This document shows positions 33,836 through 43,518 of a stretch of 64,000 bases of DNA, one piece after another (the first letter of the stretch is position 1; every line of letters begins with the position of its first letter). This stretch comes from Diplonema papillatum. Taxonomy: Eukaryota > Euglenozoa > Diplonemea > Diplonemida > Diplonemidae. The position numbers and the translations under genes are program-made. Under the pieces are notes generated by a model. That model worked only from the letters and a program-made list of their open reading frames with translations. It ran no database searches and was not told where the DNA came from. Where the stretch lies: the NCBI GenBank assembly GCA_030068145.1, contig JAPJBO010000287.1:124001-188000 (forward strand), read 5' to 3'.

Positions 33836-35371
33836 CTATCCCATGTCGCCAGTTAAAAACCTCCTAACAGCAAGTGACATGCTAGTGAGGTTCTCGCCCG
33901 TTAAAGACGAAACTGGAACCCGTGACGGTAGATCCGCCGGGTTTCCAGCGCTCCGGACCCATTTCACTGAGACGGAAACGTCATGCGATTTCAAAAACAA
34001 AAGGGCGGACATCACCGCATCATTCAACACTCGCGAGCGCACACACGCTCCTTTACGAGCCACTCCCTGGACTGTGGTGTTGTCCACAACCACTGTCACG
34101 GCGCCGCCAACGTACGAAGTCGGCATAGCCTTCACCGACCGCTCGAACGCGAGCGCCTCCAACTCGTTTATATGGAGCTTCCGCTCCCGAGGCGTCCATC
34201 TCGAACCAACGACTTCCATCGCGCTCGTGTTCGCGTCCACCAAGACGCCGCCCCAACCATCCAAACTCGCGTCAACAAAAATCGTCGCACAGGGCGGCTT
34301 TCCCTCGATGGGAACCCGTCGACGCCCCAAGACACGTCCTGTCCAGTTGAGCAACGATGTCTTCAAGCAGCCAGACAACTCAACTTTGGTGTCGACGGCC
34401 TTCTCGCCCCGGTTCAACGTGTTCATGAGTCTGCGGAAGAATTTCAGGGCGAAATAAAACTCTCCCGCAAAGACGCCAACAATGGCCGACGCGTGCAACA
34501 ACCTGCCAGCCAAAGACTCAAGAGCTGCCGCCGTCATCGACCCCGACGACACCTCGGAACGTGCTGCTTCTATACGGCAACGCAACTTCTCCGACAAACC
34601 CACGGTCTTCGTGTCGTGCTGCCAGCCAACGCCGATGAACTCGTAGCGGTCGACGGCCGTGTGCGAGTCCTTGGGCTTCCACGTTATCGTCGCGGCCAAC
34701 GCCAGCTCGTCGAGCGCCGTCGTGCTCTTCAACACATCAGCGTGCGGACCTGAGTACCTGATGTTATCCACCCAGACATGGGTGACAATCGAGCGAGGAA
34801 CCGCAAACTCTTCTCTCACGTACTCCGGGTGGCCCGCCGCCACTGACGCCAACGTGTGCATCAACTCCGGAGCGCACGTGTGACCCATCGGCAGCCTTGT
34901 CAGCTCCCACCAGCTACCATTGTCATCTTGGTAGCGAAAGAAGCGTCGCGCGTCGGACGGGATTTCGATGCCGTAGAACCCGCAGCGGAAGTCTCTCGTC
35001 GAACCCGACTCCCCGTGTACGGCACTCAGGTACGCCGAAACATGCTTCAACGGCACCTTGGCCTCATAGCCAGAACGCTCAGCCAACTCGTTCGCGTCGT
35101 ACGTCCGGAGAATAAAACGCTGACGGATCCCACCGTCTTTCTCTTCCACCACCGTAAACGGAACGTTGAGCAACCTGCCGGGACCACACGCCCTTTGTGC
35201 AATACCGCACGACTCCAGTTCCTCAGCATGTCGTGACGCCAAGCGGGAGGGACGTCTCGAACCGCATTCCATCGAATCAGGCAAATCCGGGTAGAACGTG
35301 CGCCTCCACGTCTCGTCAAAACGTCCCCGCGTCGTCTCGTCCATCCGTCGCCGCAACACGTCTATCTTCAT
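33836..35371 (-). CDS. Reverse transcriptase-RNase H of the YR retroelement
   Basis: A continuous minus-strand frame. The RT part shows IRQRFILRTYDANELA, FRCGFYGIEIPSDARRFFRY and LTRLPMGHTCAPELMHTLAS, which fit RT finger and palm blocks. The RNase H part shows FVDASLDGWGG, NELEALAFER, VVDNTTVQGV and NPADLPSR, the four acidic positions in order. The frame is open further upstream (to 36064), where it overlaps the recombinase in another frame and has no RT features; I start it near the Met at 35371. It would copy the element's RNA and degrade the template strand. Confidence 0.75.
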   Translation of the reverse strand: MKIDVLRRRMDETTRGRFDETWRRTFYPDLPDSMECGSRRPSRLASRHAEELESCGIAQRACGPGRLLNVPFTVVEEKDGGIRQRFILRTYDANELAERSGYEAKVPLKHVSAYLSAVHGESGSTRDFRCGFYGIEIPSDARRFFRYQDDNGSWWELTRLPMGHTCAPELMHTLASVAAGHPEYVREEFAVPRSIVTHVWVDNIRYSGPHADVLKSTTALDELALAATITWKPKDSHTAVDRYEFIGVGWQHDTKTVGLSEKLRCRIEAARSEVSSGSMTAAALESLAGRLLHASAIVGVFAGEFYFALKFFRRLMNTLNRGEKAVDTKVELSGCLKTSLLNWTGRVLGRRRVPIEGKPPCATIFVDASLDGWGGVLVDANTSAMEVVGSRWTPRERKLHINELEALAFERSVKAMPTSYVGGAVTVVVDNTTVQGVARKGACVRSRVLNDAVMSALLFLKSHDVSVSVKWVRSAGNPADLPSRVPVSSLTGENLTSMSLAVRRFLTGDMG

Positions 35372-35529
35372 CGGTGGAACGGAGTCGGCGTGCAGCGGAG
35401 AAGCCTTCTCTGCATCCGCCTTCGGCAAACGCGTTCTCTTCGTCCGACGCAAAAAGGAATGGCGCTGCACAAAACGCGCCGGGTCAATCTCTCGACCTTC
35501 TGCTGAGCTTCGATGACACCGCCGGCGCT

Positions 35530-36175
35530 TCACAGGTGGGCGGTTACCTCCGCCGTGCGTAGCACCCTTGCCAGGGGTATCGGGTCGGTCGTGTAGCGGA
35601 TCGTCATGTCCGCCACCGTGGGATGCATCTCGTTGACGTGCTTCGCCAACCTCGAGATCAAGTGCTCCGGGAACTGGGCACCCGCCGCCTTCGCCGCGAC
35701 CAGGTGATCCACCGCTCCGCGCTTGATGCTGTGCGCCGTGTACTGGCGCATGGCCGGCTCCGCTCTCCATAGACTCGCCAGCCCATCCGTAGACACCTGC
35801 GTCAGCTTCCGGAAACCCCCCAGTGAGCGCACCAACGATGCGATGCCTTCCGTCAGCGGACCCGTCACGACGACCATCCGGCTCTTGGAGTACGGATTCC
35901 CCCTCCGCCCCTTCGGGAGTGTGCTCCAGTCGATGATGACCTCCGTATCCGTCACCAGGACAAAGTTCGCGCGGCTCAAAGCCGCCACCTCGCTCCATCG
36001 CGAAGCCGTCTTCCACGCGAGCATGGCTGCGAGGCATATACTCGGCGATTGGCGAAGCGCCCATCCGATCAGCATATCCCGGGGGATAGCCTCCGCCTGA
36101 GTCAACGGGATAGCCGCCCCCGCTCCACGGAGGGACGACGCCAAAGCCTTCAGCGGCTGGTTGTCCGTACCCTAG
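35530..36175 (-). CDS. Tyrosine recombinase of the YR retroelement (partial)
   Basis: Minus-strand frame holding the catalytic half of a tyrosine recombinase: KTASRWSEVAALSR (first Arg block), YTAHSIKRGAVDHL (H-x-x-R block) and TIRYTTDPIPLARVL (region of the nucleophilic Tyr). In this family the enzyme joins a circular DNA copy to the genome without making a target duplication. The amino-terminal half is beyond the break at about 36175. It lies 5' of the RT on the same strand. Confidence 0.75.
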
Positions 36176-36247
36176 ACCCGCAGCTTAGGACACTGTGCAA
36201 GACGCTTCGGTACCACTTCTGCGCTCTGAACATTTCATCTATTTCAG

Positions 36248-36506
36248 ATAGTGGCAGAGCGCCACGAGCTTCCAGGCACGAAGTGCACTTCGACCAGAAA
36301 ACCCGCTCCGCAGTGGCAAGGATGAGCAACCTAGAGTTTTTCGACGAATGGACTTTGGACTGCCACGTGTTCAGCGATGCAAAATCGGTAGCGGCACTGG
36401 GCAAGGCGACGTTCTCGCAACGCTGTGCAACGGTTGCCGTGTTCCCAGCCGACGCAGTAGGGCCGTCTGCGGCCAGCGGTGTCAATCGAATGACTGGCCC
36501 CCTCAG
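36248..36506 (+). CDS. Possible exon upstream of coiled-coil gene copy A
   Basis: Between an acceptor (ATTTCAG) at 36241-36247 and a CTCAG/GTGACA donor, one frame reads HEVHFDQKTRSAVARMSNLE, FFDEWTLDCHVFSDAKSVAA and on to MTGPLR. The coding texture is good. However, it ends in phase 2 while the next exon starts in phase 0, so either the donor is different or it belongs to another gene. Confidence 0.3.
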
Positions 36507-36668
36507 GTGACACCACTTTATCTGTAGCCATACGGCAACCTTCTTTCGGAGAAGGCTGTTTCAATCATGTATGAGCAGTGTTCTGTGCGAAACACGAAGC
36601 TAAGATTTCCCCAGACGCTCGCCGCTGCAGACAAGCTAGCTTTCACTGCACACCACCCACACCAACCC
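36498..36668 (+). repeat. Intron-borne repeat, partner at 54258-54430
   Basis: 171 bases beginning CCCCCTCAGGTGACACCAC and ending CACACCAACC recur at 54258-54430 with about two changes. In both places the segment fills the end of an intron and stops only a few bases before the acceptor of an exon. The exons that follow differ. Confidence 0.85.
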
Positions 36669-36675
36669 ACTGCAG

Positions 36676-36785
36676 GAGAAAGCTACAAAGCTGCAAGAGG
36701 AGCTTCTGGTGAAAACCGACAAGAAGAGCAGCCTGCCGTCCCTGTCGCCTGTGGCCACACCGCGGTCGCCACTGAACGAGGGAAG
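36676..36785 (+). CDS. Coiled-coil gene copy A, upstream exon
   Basis: A clear internal exon: acceptor CCCACTGCAG at 36666-36675 and donor GGAAG/GTGTGAG at 36785. It reads EKATKLQEELLVKTDKKSSL, then PSLSPVATPRSPLNEG and ends in phase 2. The next exon with matching phase is at 43519, beyond LINE-A, giving R-FSVSMVRHDLNS at the join. Helical then Ser/Pro-rich. In copy B a different exon (54441-54508) takes this place. Confidence 0.6.
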
Positions 36786-37192
36786 GTGTGAGTCAGTTTC
36801 TCTACTATCCCCCACGGGCAGAGTGCCTGTTCTCCTTGACCCTTTTCCTCCTTTTTTGTCGAAAATATCGAAGATCTGAAGAAGATTGATCCTTTTCCGA
36901 CGAGGACAAACTGTTAAGCCCGCTACTACCGGTAATCCGAGAAATCATCGTATGCTCACCGCTTGAGGCGTTTGTAGCTTACACACGAGTATTGTTGCTT
37001 CGCATATCTAGGTACTTTATTGGTGGCTTGCCGTGGCTACCCTTGAAGGAAAGCGGCTCCGGGTTCTGCCCGGAAACACCTCGGGTGAAGAAAAAAGAAG
37101 TGGTGGGATATCAGATCAGAAAAAGAGAGAACGAGTATAAGTATCAGCTAAGAGAAGCGTGAAGGGGGGTCCATCCCCGCTCTCATTCGAGT

Positions 37193-38986
37193 ATGGATGA
37201 CGTCGACGCACTGATCGCCAGGGCATCCGCCTTGGCTGGGAAGTGCCATGACAAAAAGACGAGGCAGCAACTGCTGAAAATCTTAGACGTCATCCTGTCC
37301 TTGGTCGAGACAGGGATGGCCGGATCGTCGCCCGCACCGCTTGGCGCCCAGAAACCCGCGACGCATGGCTCCGGGGCACAAGAGGCTCGACCTCCGGTAT
37401 CCGAGAAGCGTTCAGTGTCCGATAAGCGACCGGTATCCGAGAAGCGACCGGACCCCTCCACCGAAGATTCATGGGCGGAAAGAATGCGCCGCTCTACATC
37501 GACGAAGCAACCGCAGGTGCCTAGCACGTGGTCTGAGAGGACACGCCGCACCCGTCCGAAGGCCAGTATGGTCTTCCACGACTGGCAAGTGGCGAAGGTC
37601 GGGTCAACCGACGAGTTGAGGAGCGGAAAGGGCGGCCTACTCGTGGCTGCAAGTGTCGAAGATGCGGAATCCGCATGGGGTGCGGCCCTCGACACCGTCG
37701 CGGTTTACCCCGAAGCGAAGGTTGCCGTCGTCTGCAGCGTTCCGTGGGACGGTTCAGTGAGGCACCTCGTCACCTTGTCTGACGGCGGTCATCAGGACGT
37801 ATGGTCGCGGTTCCAAAACCTGGCCCTGCCCACGGTGCATTGCAAAGCAGTCAACACCCTCCAGCCGACGACACAGGTTTGCCTGTTCCAGGTGCGCGCC
37901 GCCTACGTCCACGCGGCCACCTGGGATACCGCGATGAAGGCCGCACAATCTGTGCGGATTATGGCGAAGAAGGCCGCAGAAGCGGAAGGACTGCGCATGG
38001 ATTGGAGCGCAGTGTTCACAAAAGTGCACCGCCGGCAAGGTGTCTGTGAGGTGAGCGTGCGCGTCCCGATCGTTGACGTGCAGAAGCTGCTGCGGAGCTC
38101 CGGCAAAGCCGGAACATTCTGGAAGGCCTTGTCCTTCGTCAACGGGACGGACACCATGCCGGCGGTGTGGGTGAGTGACTGCACCCTTGAAGAGGCGCGA
38201 CGGCTGGCGGCACTGACTCCGAATACGTTCGGGGTAATCGCGGGCACAAAGACGGGTGTCTTCGGCATTCGGACGACCCCGGAACACGTTGCCGCCACCG
38301 AATCCGCGGTCGGAAAAAAGCTGTCGAAGCGCCAACTGCGTGGCGACAAATACGTGGTCACCACCGCGTGCGCTTCGGAACACGCGACCGACCTCCTTGC
38401 CGCCTGCGCTGCTGCCGGCTGGAAGGTCGAACAAGCCGGGGCCTTCAAGCGACAAGGTAAGACCGTGTGCATCGTCATCGCCGACACGGGCCCACCTGCA
38501 CCCGTGTTCTTCCGGCTCGATCGCGCGTCTATTTCGATAAGGAAATACGACCGCTCCACTGACGCGAGGCAACGGAAGGGATTCTCCACGCAGTGTCAGC
38601 GGGAGAAGGTCAAACTCCCACCCGAGTTCTTCGCTAGCCTCAACGAACGGCCCGAGCCGTCTCCGGGCCAAAAGAGGGGACGCACAGAGGATGAGACAAC
38701 TGAGTCCCAGGAAAAGCTAGCACGGGTGGACGGCAAGGACAACATGGTCACCGACTGCCGGCACACCAGCTGGCAGGAAGCACACTCGAACGCCGAAGCT
38801 TTCCTCTGCGTGGTCTGCGCCAAAGGCATGCAGGTCGGACAAGCCAAGCGGCTTTGCGCGCACGGCCCCTGCCAGGCTGCAATCTGTCACGCATGCTGGA
38901 CTAAGTCGCGGGCCACGCCGCCAACTTCATCTCCCTCGCCCGCGCAGGCGACCGCCGACGTCCCCCCCCCGGAGTCACAATGGTGA
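37193..38986 (+). CDS. LINE-A ORF1, RNA-binding/chaperone-type protein
   Basis: 597 residues from ATG 37193 to TGA 38984-38986. The amino-terminal part is helical (about 1-45), then a basic Ser/Pro/Lys/Arg linker with the repeated motif SEKR/SDKR (about 65-90). A folded middle (about 125-460) has no family I recognise. A Cys/His-rich end (about 520-575: CRHTSW, LCVVCAKGM, CAHGPCQAAICHACW) looks like a zinc-binding domain. ORF1 proteins of LINEs usually coat the RNA and form the particle that carries ORF2; that role is inferred from position. The stop overlaps the ORF2 start (ATGGTGA). Confidence 0.8.
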   Translation: MDDVDALIARASALAGKCHDKKTRQQLLKILDVILSLVETGMAGSSPAPLGAQKPATHGSGAQEARPPVSEKRSVSDKRPVSEKRPDPSTEDSWAERMRRSTSTKQPQVPSTWSERTRRTRPKASMVFHDWQVAKVGSTDELRSGKGGLLVAASVEDAESAWGAALDTVAVYPEAKVAVVCSVPWDGSVRHLVTLSDGGHQDVWSRFQNLALPTVHCKAVNTLQPTTQVCLFQVRAAYVHAATWDTAMKAAQSVRIMAKKAAEAEGLRMDWSAVFTKVHRRQGVCEVSVRVPIVDVQKLLRSSGKAGTFWKALSFVNGTDTMPAVWVSDCTLEEARRLAALTPNTFGVIAGTKTGVFGIRTTPEHVAATESAVGKKLSKRQLRGDKYVVTTACASEHATDLLAACAAAGWKVEQAGAFKRQGKTVCIVIADTGPPAPVFFRLDRASISIRKYDRSTDARQRKGFSTQCQREKVKLPPEFFASLNERPEPSPGQKRGRTEDETTESQEKLARVDGKDNMVTDCRHTSWQEAHSNAEAFLCVVCAKGMQVGQAKRLCAHGPCQAAICHACWTKSRATPPTSSPSPAQATADVPPPESQW

Positions 38987-41900
38987 TCCACGCCAACGAT
39001 TTGTCCCCCCAGCCGACGAGAGAGTTCTATCTGGCCCTCGTAGCGTACGCGCTTCTCGTGACTCAAGGTATCGAACCCAACCCTGGCCCTCCACCAATTC
39101 GAATTGTGACTATAAATGTCACGTCCTTGATGAAGAACCTGTACCTCCTCATCTGCATAGCGGCGGACATCATCTGTGTTCAAGAAACGAAGTTGACGAG
39201 TGCCGGGCAGAGAAGTATCCGGATGGCCCTGAAACAAGCCGGCGCCCTTGATGTATGGCAACCCTTCTTCGGCAGCTGCTGTGTTGGGCGGAAGTGCGGC
39301 AACAGCGTCCCATCCCAGGTTACAGGAGGTAGTGCAGGAGTCGCGATTTTCGTCAAGAAAGGCTTGCCTGCATGTATCGTCGAGCCTTTTGACGCAGCCG
39401 AGCAACGTGCCTACGAATCGGCCCGCTTCTTGCATGTACGTGTCGCGACAGGTGTAGGTAAAGGAGCCGTACACGTGGTGTCATTGTACGGTCACTGTGG
39501 CATTTCCGAAAAACCCGAGCGGGAAAAGTTGATCGAGGGATCCCTGTGGGGATTGCGCCAGCGCTTGGGTGCTGTGCCCCTTGTCGCCGCCGGCGATTTC
39601 AACACGACCCCCCTCGGTTCCCCGGCGCTCCGTTTCGCCTTGCGCAACGGCTGGTCGGACTCTGCCGAGCTGCAAGCTGAAGCCCTGGGAAGTCCTGCAG
39701 AGTTTACATGTTACCACGGTCAGCCGTCACGCATCGACCTTCTTCTCACCAACGAAGTCGCTTCTGCCGCTCTCGGTCGCGTGGAGACTTTCGAAGCCGG
39801 CCTCCCTACGCACAAGGCGGTCCGAGCCACCTTTAATCTTGCAGTATTCCAACAACTGAACCCGGTACTCCGGTACCCCCGGGCAATTCCAAGCACCGGG
39901 CTGAGCGGCCTGGACGACCCGAATGCCCTCCGGAACGTCTCTGAGAAGTACCGCCTCGGGGACCCTTGCCCCCCCGGGCTCGAAGGTAGCCCCCGGGTGA
40001 ACTTCCTCTGGCAACGGACTTCGCGAGCTGCGGAAGAGTACCTCATCCTCAAATCCGGAATCGAAGGCAACCTAACCGGGTACTGTGGCCGTGGCGTACG
40101 TCGGGAATTGAACTCTCAGCGAGTATCGGCGAGGCCGTCCCCTGAAGGTGCGGGAGCCGATACAGCTTCTTTGAAGAGAGCCAGGTGTCTCCTTGGGCGC
40201 ATACGGGAGTACGCAGCCGCCAGAGCCAAATGGGAAAGCACAATCGTCTCCCCTGGCCCTTTGCCCTTCCAGCTTGAGGGACAGTGGACGAAAATACGCT
40301 CCTTTCGAAGTTTCGTGTTGCAGCGCACGGATGGGAAGTGTGCTCTGCCACCCGAGCCGCCGTCAGCGAAAATCGGAAGAGGCCTCGCGTTTACCGTCTC
40401 AGGACTGTGTCGTGACCTGGCGCATAGCACGCTAACTTCGAGATACCTGAAGAGCGCGAGGAGTCAGCGGGAGCTTCGCGACCCCCTGGGGAAGGAATCG
40501 TTCGCTTGGGTGAAGAAAGACGCGCCTTTCGGATTATCGTTTGTAACTGGGGCCGATGGGCGGCTCACTGCGAACTTGGCAGAAGTTGACGCGTTGGTGA
40601 GGAGGAGTTGGGATCCAGTGCTCCGCATGTACGCCGAGAAGAGGGAACCCGAGTTTGCCCCTTTCTTCCAGGAGTACAAAGACTTTATCACGCAACACAA
40701 TCTGAATCCGATCACGGCCGAGCGGCTTCGTCAGGTGGCGAAAAAGAAGAGCGTACAGACGTCTTGCGGTGTAGACGGCTGGCGCATGCGTGAAATCGCC
40801 GCTCTGCCGAATGCAATCCTGGAAAGCTTTGTCGTGGTGCTCAACGAGGTAGAGGAAACCGGCTTCTGGCCCGACGGAGTCCTGGACGCAATGGTCACCT
40901 TAATTCCTAAAGGAGAAGGGAGTGATCCACTGAAGCTGCGTCCGATTACTGTCTCGAGCGTGGTGTATCGACTCTGGGCTAGCGTGCGCCTACAGGATGT
41001 CATGCTCTGGCAAGAGCTATGGATTCACGGGTCTCAACATGGTTTCCGGCACGGCCACTCCTGCGACGACGTGGTCATGGATATCGCCCTATCGATAGAG
41101 GAATCACTGACAAACGGTACACCCCTGTGCGGGGTCGCACTCGACTTTGCCAAGTGCTTTGACCGCGTCCCTCAGGCCCTGGTGCTCGACTTGATGGAGG
41201 CGCTTGGGCTTCACGAGCGTGTGCTGGCACCCTTACGCCACATATACAAGCACCTGAGGCGTCGCTTCCGGTACCCCTTGGGAGTCGGCGAGATGTTCAC
41301 TGTCACCAACGGAATTCTCCAGGGCTGCCCGATATCAGTGGTCCTGATCAACGCGCTCCTCTCTGTTCTCTCGAAGGCCTTGGTCAGCCGAGCTCGGGTG
41401 AGTCCGAAGTCGTTCGCCGACGATCTGTACCTGCTGTCGCAACTTGCGAGGCTACTCCAAGAGGGAATTCGAACCACAGAGGTGTTCGACAGCCTGACAG
41501 GCTTTGCCCTCAACGAGGACAAGTCGGTCTCCTTCTCGACGTCCCCAGAGCCTCCTCGCCTCGTGATCGGTCGCAAAATAATTCGATCGAGCAAAATAGT
41601 GAAGGTTTTGGGTGTCCCCCTGGGCACAGAGGGACCCGTTGACAACCGCAGGGCCAACGCCACGGTCGAGGCCGCGGCCAGACTTGAGGCGGCGCCGCTC
41701 ATGCATCGTACGAAGTTCCGCATAATGCAGACGATCGCAGCCTCCGCGTATTACGGGGCGGCCTACTGCACGAATACAACAGGTGGCTTCGTCAACAGCT
41801 CAACGCTCCGAACGGCACTCTCCGCTTGCGTGATCCCTCGATCTAACCGGGCGAAGAGCCCTCTTGCGGTTCTCTCCCTGGTTGCAAAAGCACACCTGTG

Positions 41901-43353
41901 TGATCCGGCATGCGCCTCAGGTTTCAGCTTATTCCGCACGTTCGTGAAACAATACGGGAAAGAGAGGTTTCGGGTGAGGATGGACGCTCTCCTTCGCGTG
42001 GGAGCCGACTCGTCTATCAAGGGTCCCGTAGGTCTTATGGCTAATCTTCTGCGGGAGATAAGATTCCTACGGGCCACGCAGCACAGCTTCCAGTCCCTGT
42101 CTTTCGACGGGACTCCCGTGTCGCTACTCGGTAAAGAAGCCCCACACCTCTTTCGTGAGGGCCTGCGTCTGCGCGCGTGGCGTTACTTGACCACACAGAG
42201 ACAAGGATTTGACGGAATCGAAGGAGGGGTGGACGTACGTGCCATGAATCGGCTTTGGCTGAACCGCGCGACGGACCACAAATTGAGTTCCGCGATCAGT
42301 CGATGTATTGGGGGAGCGGTGTACTCACGGGAATGGTGCCGCAGGAAGTGGGGTTCGGGGAGCGGCGACTGCGAGTTCTGCGACAGCGGTGCGACGGGGA
42401 CCCTGTGGCATTACTACTGGCAATGTCCGGGCCCAGGTTGTAGATGGAACGAGCTGCGATCCCGGTTTTGCATTGCTGAGGCGATGGTCCGGGACATGCC
42501 CCAGTGCTTGTGCATTAGAGGGATACCCCCCTACGGGACCCCTCCTGACCTCCTGGAGAAGATCCAGAGGCTGATCGGTACGATCTCAATCGAGATGGCG
42601 CAGGCGCAGCGGAGCCTTGCGGCAACACGCCCTTGGGAACTCGCCTCAGGTGCGTCGACGAAATACGACGTACACTTAGCAACGGACAGTCGTAAGTTGC
42701 TTACGACCAACATCGGAACCCGCTTCGCAGCGACGTTGGTCTTCTGGCTGCGGAGTCTATCGTGGGTCAGCTCCAACCCTCTCCCGACGACAGGCGTGGA
42801 ACTCGCGCTTGATTTTGAGGCATTTACGCGTTCGAAGCTCCCAGGGAGAACCTTCGCCGAGAAGGGGCTGCAAATTGGGTACCTTATGCGAGCTATCAAC
42901 GACCTGTGCTGCGCCGACTCAGGAGTCGCCTCCTTCCCTGGGAAGTGGCGGCAGGGGGTCTGTTCCCTCCGCTGTTTTGGTGCGCCGGCTATGCCGGGTT
43001 GTACCCACCGCCCACGCTTTGCGGCTGGACGGAAGACCGAGTGGATGTTGGGCAAGCTGGAAACAATTTGCGCCCGTAACAGCTGGAACGATGCCGTGCC
43101 TGAATATCCGCACGACGTACCCTATGTTCAGTGGGAGTTGAGATTCTCTGTCAAGATGCTAGCCGCCGCCATAGGGCGGGCTATTGCCAAAAGGAGGAGA
43201 GCCCGCGAAACAACGTGTCAACACACGCCTGCCAGGCGGTCTCGTCCGCCAGTCAGAACGCCCCCGGCTGCGCCACCATCGGTGCAGCAATCATCTTTGA
43301 CAGGGCCACGGCTCGCTCCGCGCCCACGGCGCAACGACTTGCGCCCGCCGTAG
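38980..43353 (+). CDS. LINE-A ORF2, 2A-like leader, APE endonuclease, reverse transcriptase
   Basis: 1,457 residues. Residues 1-37 end in VTQGIEPNPGP, a match to the 2A ribosome-skipping motif (ExNPGP). An APE endonuclease follows (about 39-285) with IICVQETKL, SLYGH, AAGDFNTT (Asp and Asn near 206-208), SRIDLLLTN and LPTHKA. The reverse transcriptase (about 590-880) shows GVDGWRMREI, LIPKGEGSDPLKLRPITVSS, LDFAKCFDRVP, GILQGCPISVVLIN and the catalytic FADD at 812-815. A CCHC knuckle starts near residue 1131 (CEFCDSGATGTLWHYYWQC). No RNase H is present. It nicks target DNA and copies the element RNA onto it. The start codon lies inside the ORF1 stop region, so translation by re-initiation is likely. 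Confidence 0.92.
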   Translation: MVIHANDLSPQPTREFYLALVAYALLVTQGIEPNPGPPPIRIVTINVTSLMKNLYLLICIAADIICVQETKLTSAGQRSIRMALKQAGALDVWQPFFGSCCVGRKCGNSVPSQVTGGSAGVAIFVKKGLPACIVEPFDAAEQRAYESARFLHVRVATGVGKGAVHVVSLYGHCGISEKPEREKLIEGSLWGLRQRLGAVPLVAAGDFNTTPLGSPALRFALRNGWSDSAELQAEALGSPAEFTCYHGQPSRIDLLLTNEVASAALGRVETFEAGLPTHKAVRATFNLAVFQQLNPVLRYPRAIPSTGLSGLDDPNALRNVSEKYRLGDPCPPGLEGSPRVNFLWQRTSRAAEEYLILKSGIEGNLTGYCGRGVRRELNSQRVSARPSPEGAGADTASLKRARCLLGRIREYAAARAKWESTIVSPGPLPFQLEGQWTKIRSFRSFVLQRTDGKCALPPEPPSAKIGRGLAFTVSGLCRDLAHSTLTSRYLKSARSQRELRDPLGKESFAWVKKDAPFGLSFVTGADGRLTANLAEVDALVRRSWDPVLRMYAEKREPEFAPFFQEYKDFITQHNLNPITAERLRQVAKKKSVQTSCGVDGWRMREIAALPNAILESFVVVLNEVEETGFWPDGVLDAMVTLIPKGEGSDPLKLRPITVSSVVYRLWASVRLQDVMLWQELWIHGSQHGFRHGHSCDDVVMDIALSIEESLTNGTPLCGVALDFAKCFDRVPQALVLDLMEALGLHERVLAPLRHIYKHLRRRFRYPLGVGEMFTVTNGILQGCPISVVLINALLSVLSKALVSRARVSPKSFADDLYLLSQLARLLQEGIRTTEVFDSLTGFALNEDKSVSFSTSPEPPRLVIGRKIIRSSKIVKVLGVPLGTEGPVDNRRANATVEAAARLEAAPLMHRTKFRIMQTIAASAYYGAAYCTNTTGGFVNSSTLRTALSACVIPRSNRAKSPLAVLSLVAKAHLCDPACASGFSLFRTFVKQYGKERFRVRMDALLRVGADSSIKGPVGLMANLLREIRFLRATQHSFQSLSFDGTPVSLLGKEAPHLFREGLRLRAWRYLTTQRQGFDGIEGGVDVRAMNRLWLNRATDHKLSSAISRCIGGAVYSREWCRRKWGSGSGDCEFCDSGATGTLWHYYWQCPGPGCRWNELRSRFCIAEAMVRDMPQCLCIRGIPPYGTPPDLLEKIQRLIGTISIEMAQAQRSLAATRPWELASGASTKYDVHLATDSRKLLTTNIGTRFAATLVFWLRSLSWVSSNPLPTTGVELALDFEAFTRSKLPGRTFAEKGLQIGYLMRAINDLCCADSGVASFPGKWRQGVCSLRCFGAPAMPGCTHRPRFAAGRKTEWMLGKLETICARNSWNDAVPEYPHDVPYVQWELRFSVKMLAAAIGRAIAKRRRARETTCQHTPARRSRPPVRTPPAAPPSVQQSSLTGPRLAPRPRRNDLRPP

Positions 43354-43441
43354 TAGTACGGGATAGTAGTGGGGCGACCGGATACTCCTCGGAGAGATGG
43401 TCCCTGCACTCTAACTCGTCTCTCTCTCTCTCTCTCTCTAG

Positions 43442-43518
43442 GTTTGTTTTGCACCATCAGTTTTTGGACGAGGCCAAACTGAGCGCTTTTCACGAACCTA
43501 AACAAATGATTGCCGCAG
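43442..43518 (+). other. Segment after the LINE-A (TC)n tract with an alternative acceptor
   Basis: The (TC)n tract ends in TAG at 43439-43441, an ideal acceptor. The frame after it reads FVLHHQFLDEAKLSAFHEPK, then QMIAAG, but stops at 43547-43549. The acceptor GCCGCAG at 43512-43518 gives the better exon. The first may be a cryptic or alternative site. The segment is also in copy B (54975-55051). Confidence 0.35.

Larger units (their letters stand above)
33270..36175 (-). mobile_element. YR retroelement, order YR-RT-RNase H (fossil, 5' truncated)
   Basis: Minus-strand element. Parts in transcription order: tyrosine recombinase (36175-35530), reverse transcriptase and RNase H (about 35371-33836), then a 179-bp repeat, a 203-bp middle part and the same 179-bp repeat again. 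YR before RT is the order reported for the VIPER group of DIRS-like elements, whereas DIRS and Ngaro carry YR last. The split repeat at the 3' end is typical of YR retroelements. The 5' part (any gag and the start of YR) is absent, so the copy is broken once at that end; the remaining frames are long and open, which suggests a fairly young copy. Confidence 0.75.
36786..43441 (+). mobile_element. LINE-A, apparently full-length non-LTR retrotransposon in an intron
   Basis: Two long, open ORFs on the plus strand (37193-38986 and 38980-43353) within one intron of coiled-coil gene copy A. ORF2 carries an APE-type endonuclease, RT and a CCHC knuckle but no RNase H. The 5' UTR begins somewhere in 36786-37192. 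The 3' end lies after the stop at 43353 and before or at the (TC)n tract (43419-43438). A 5'-truncated piece of the same LINE (its last 465 bases) lies in copy B at 54508-54974. Exact ends and target duplication were not identified. Intact frames suggest recent activity. Confidence 0.85.
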
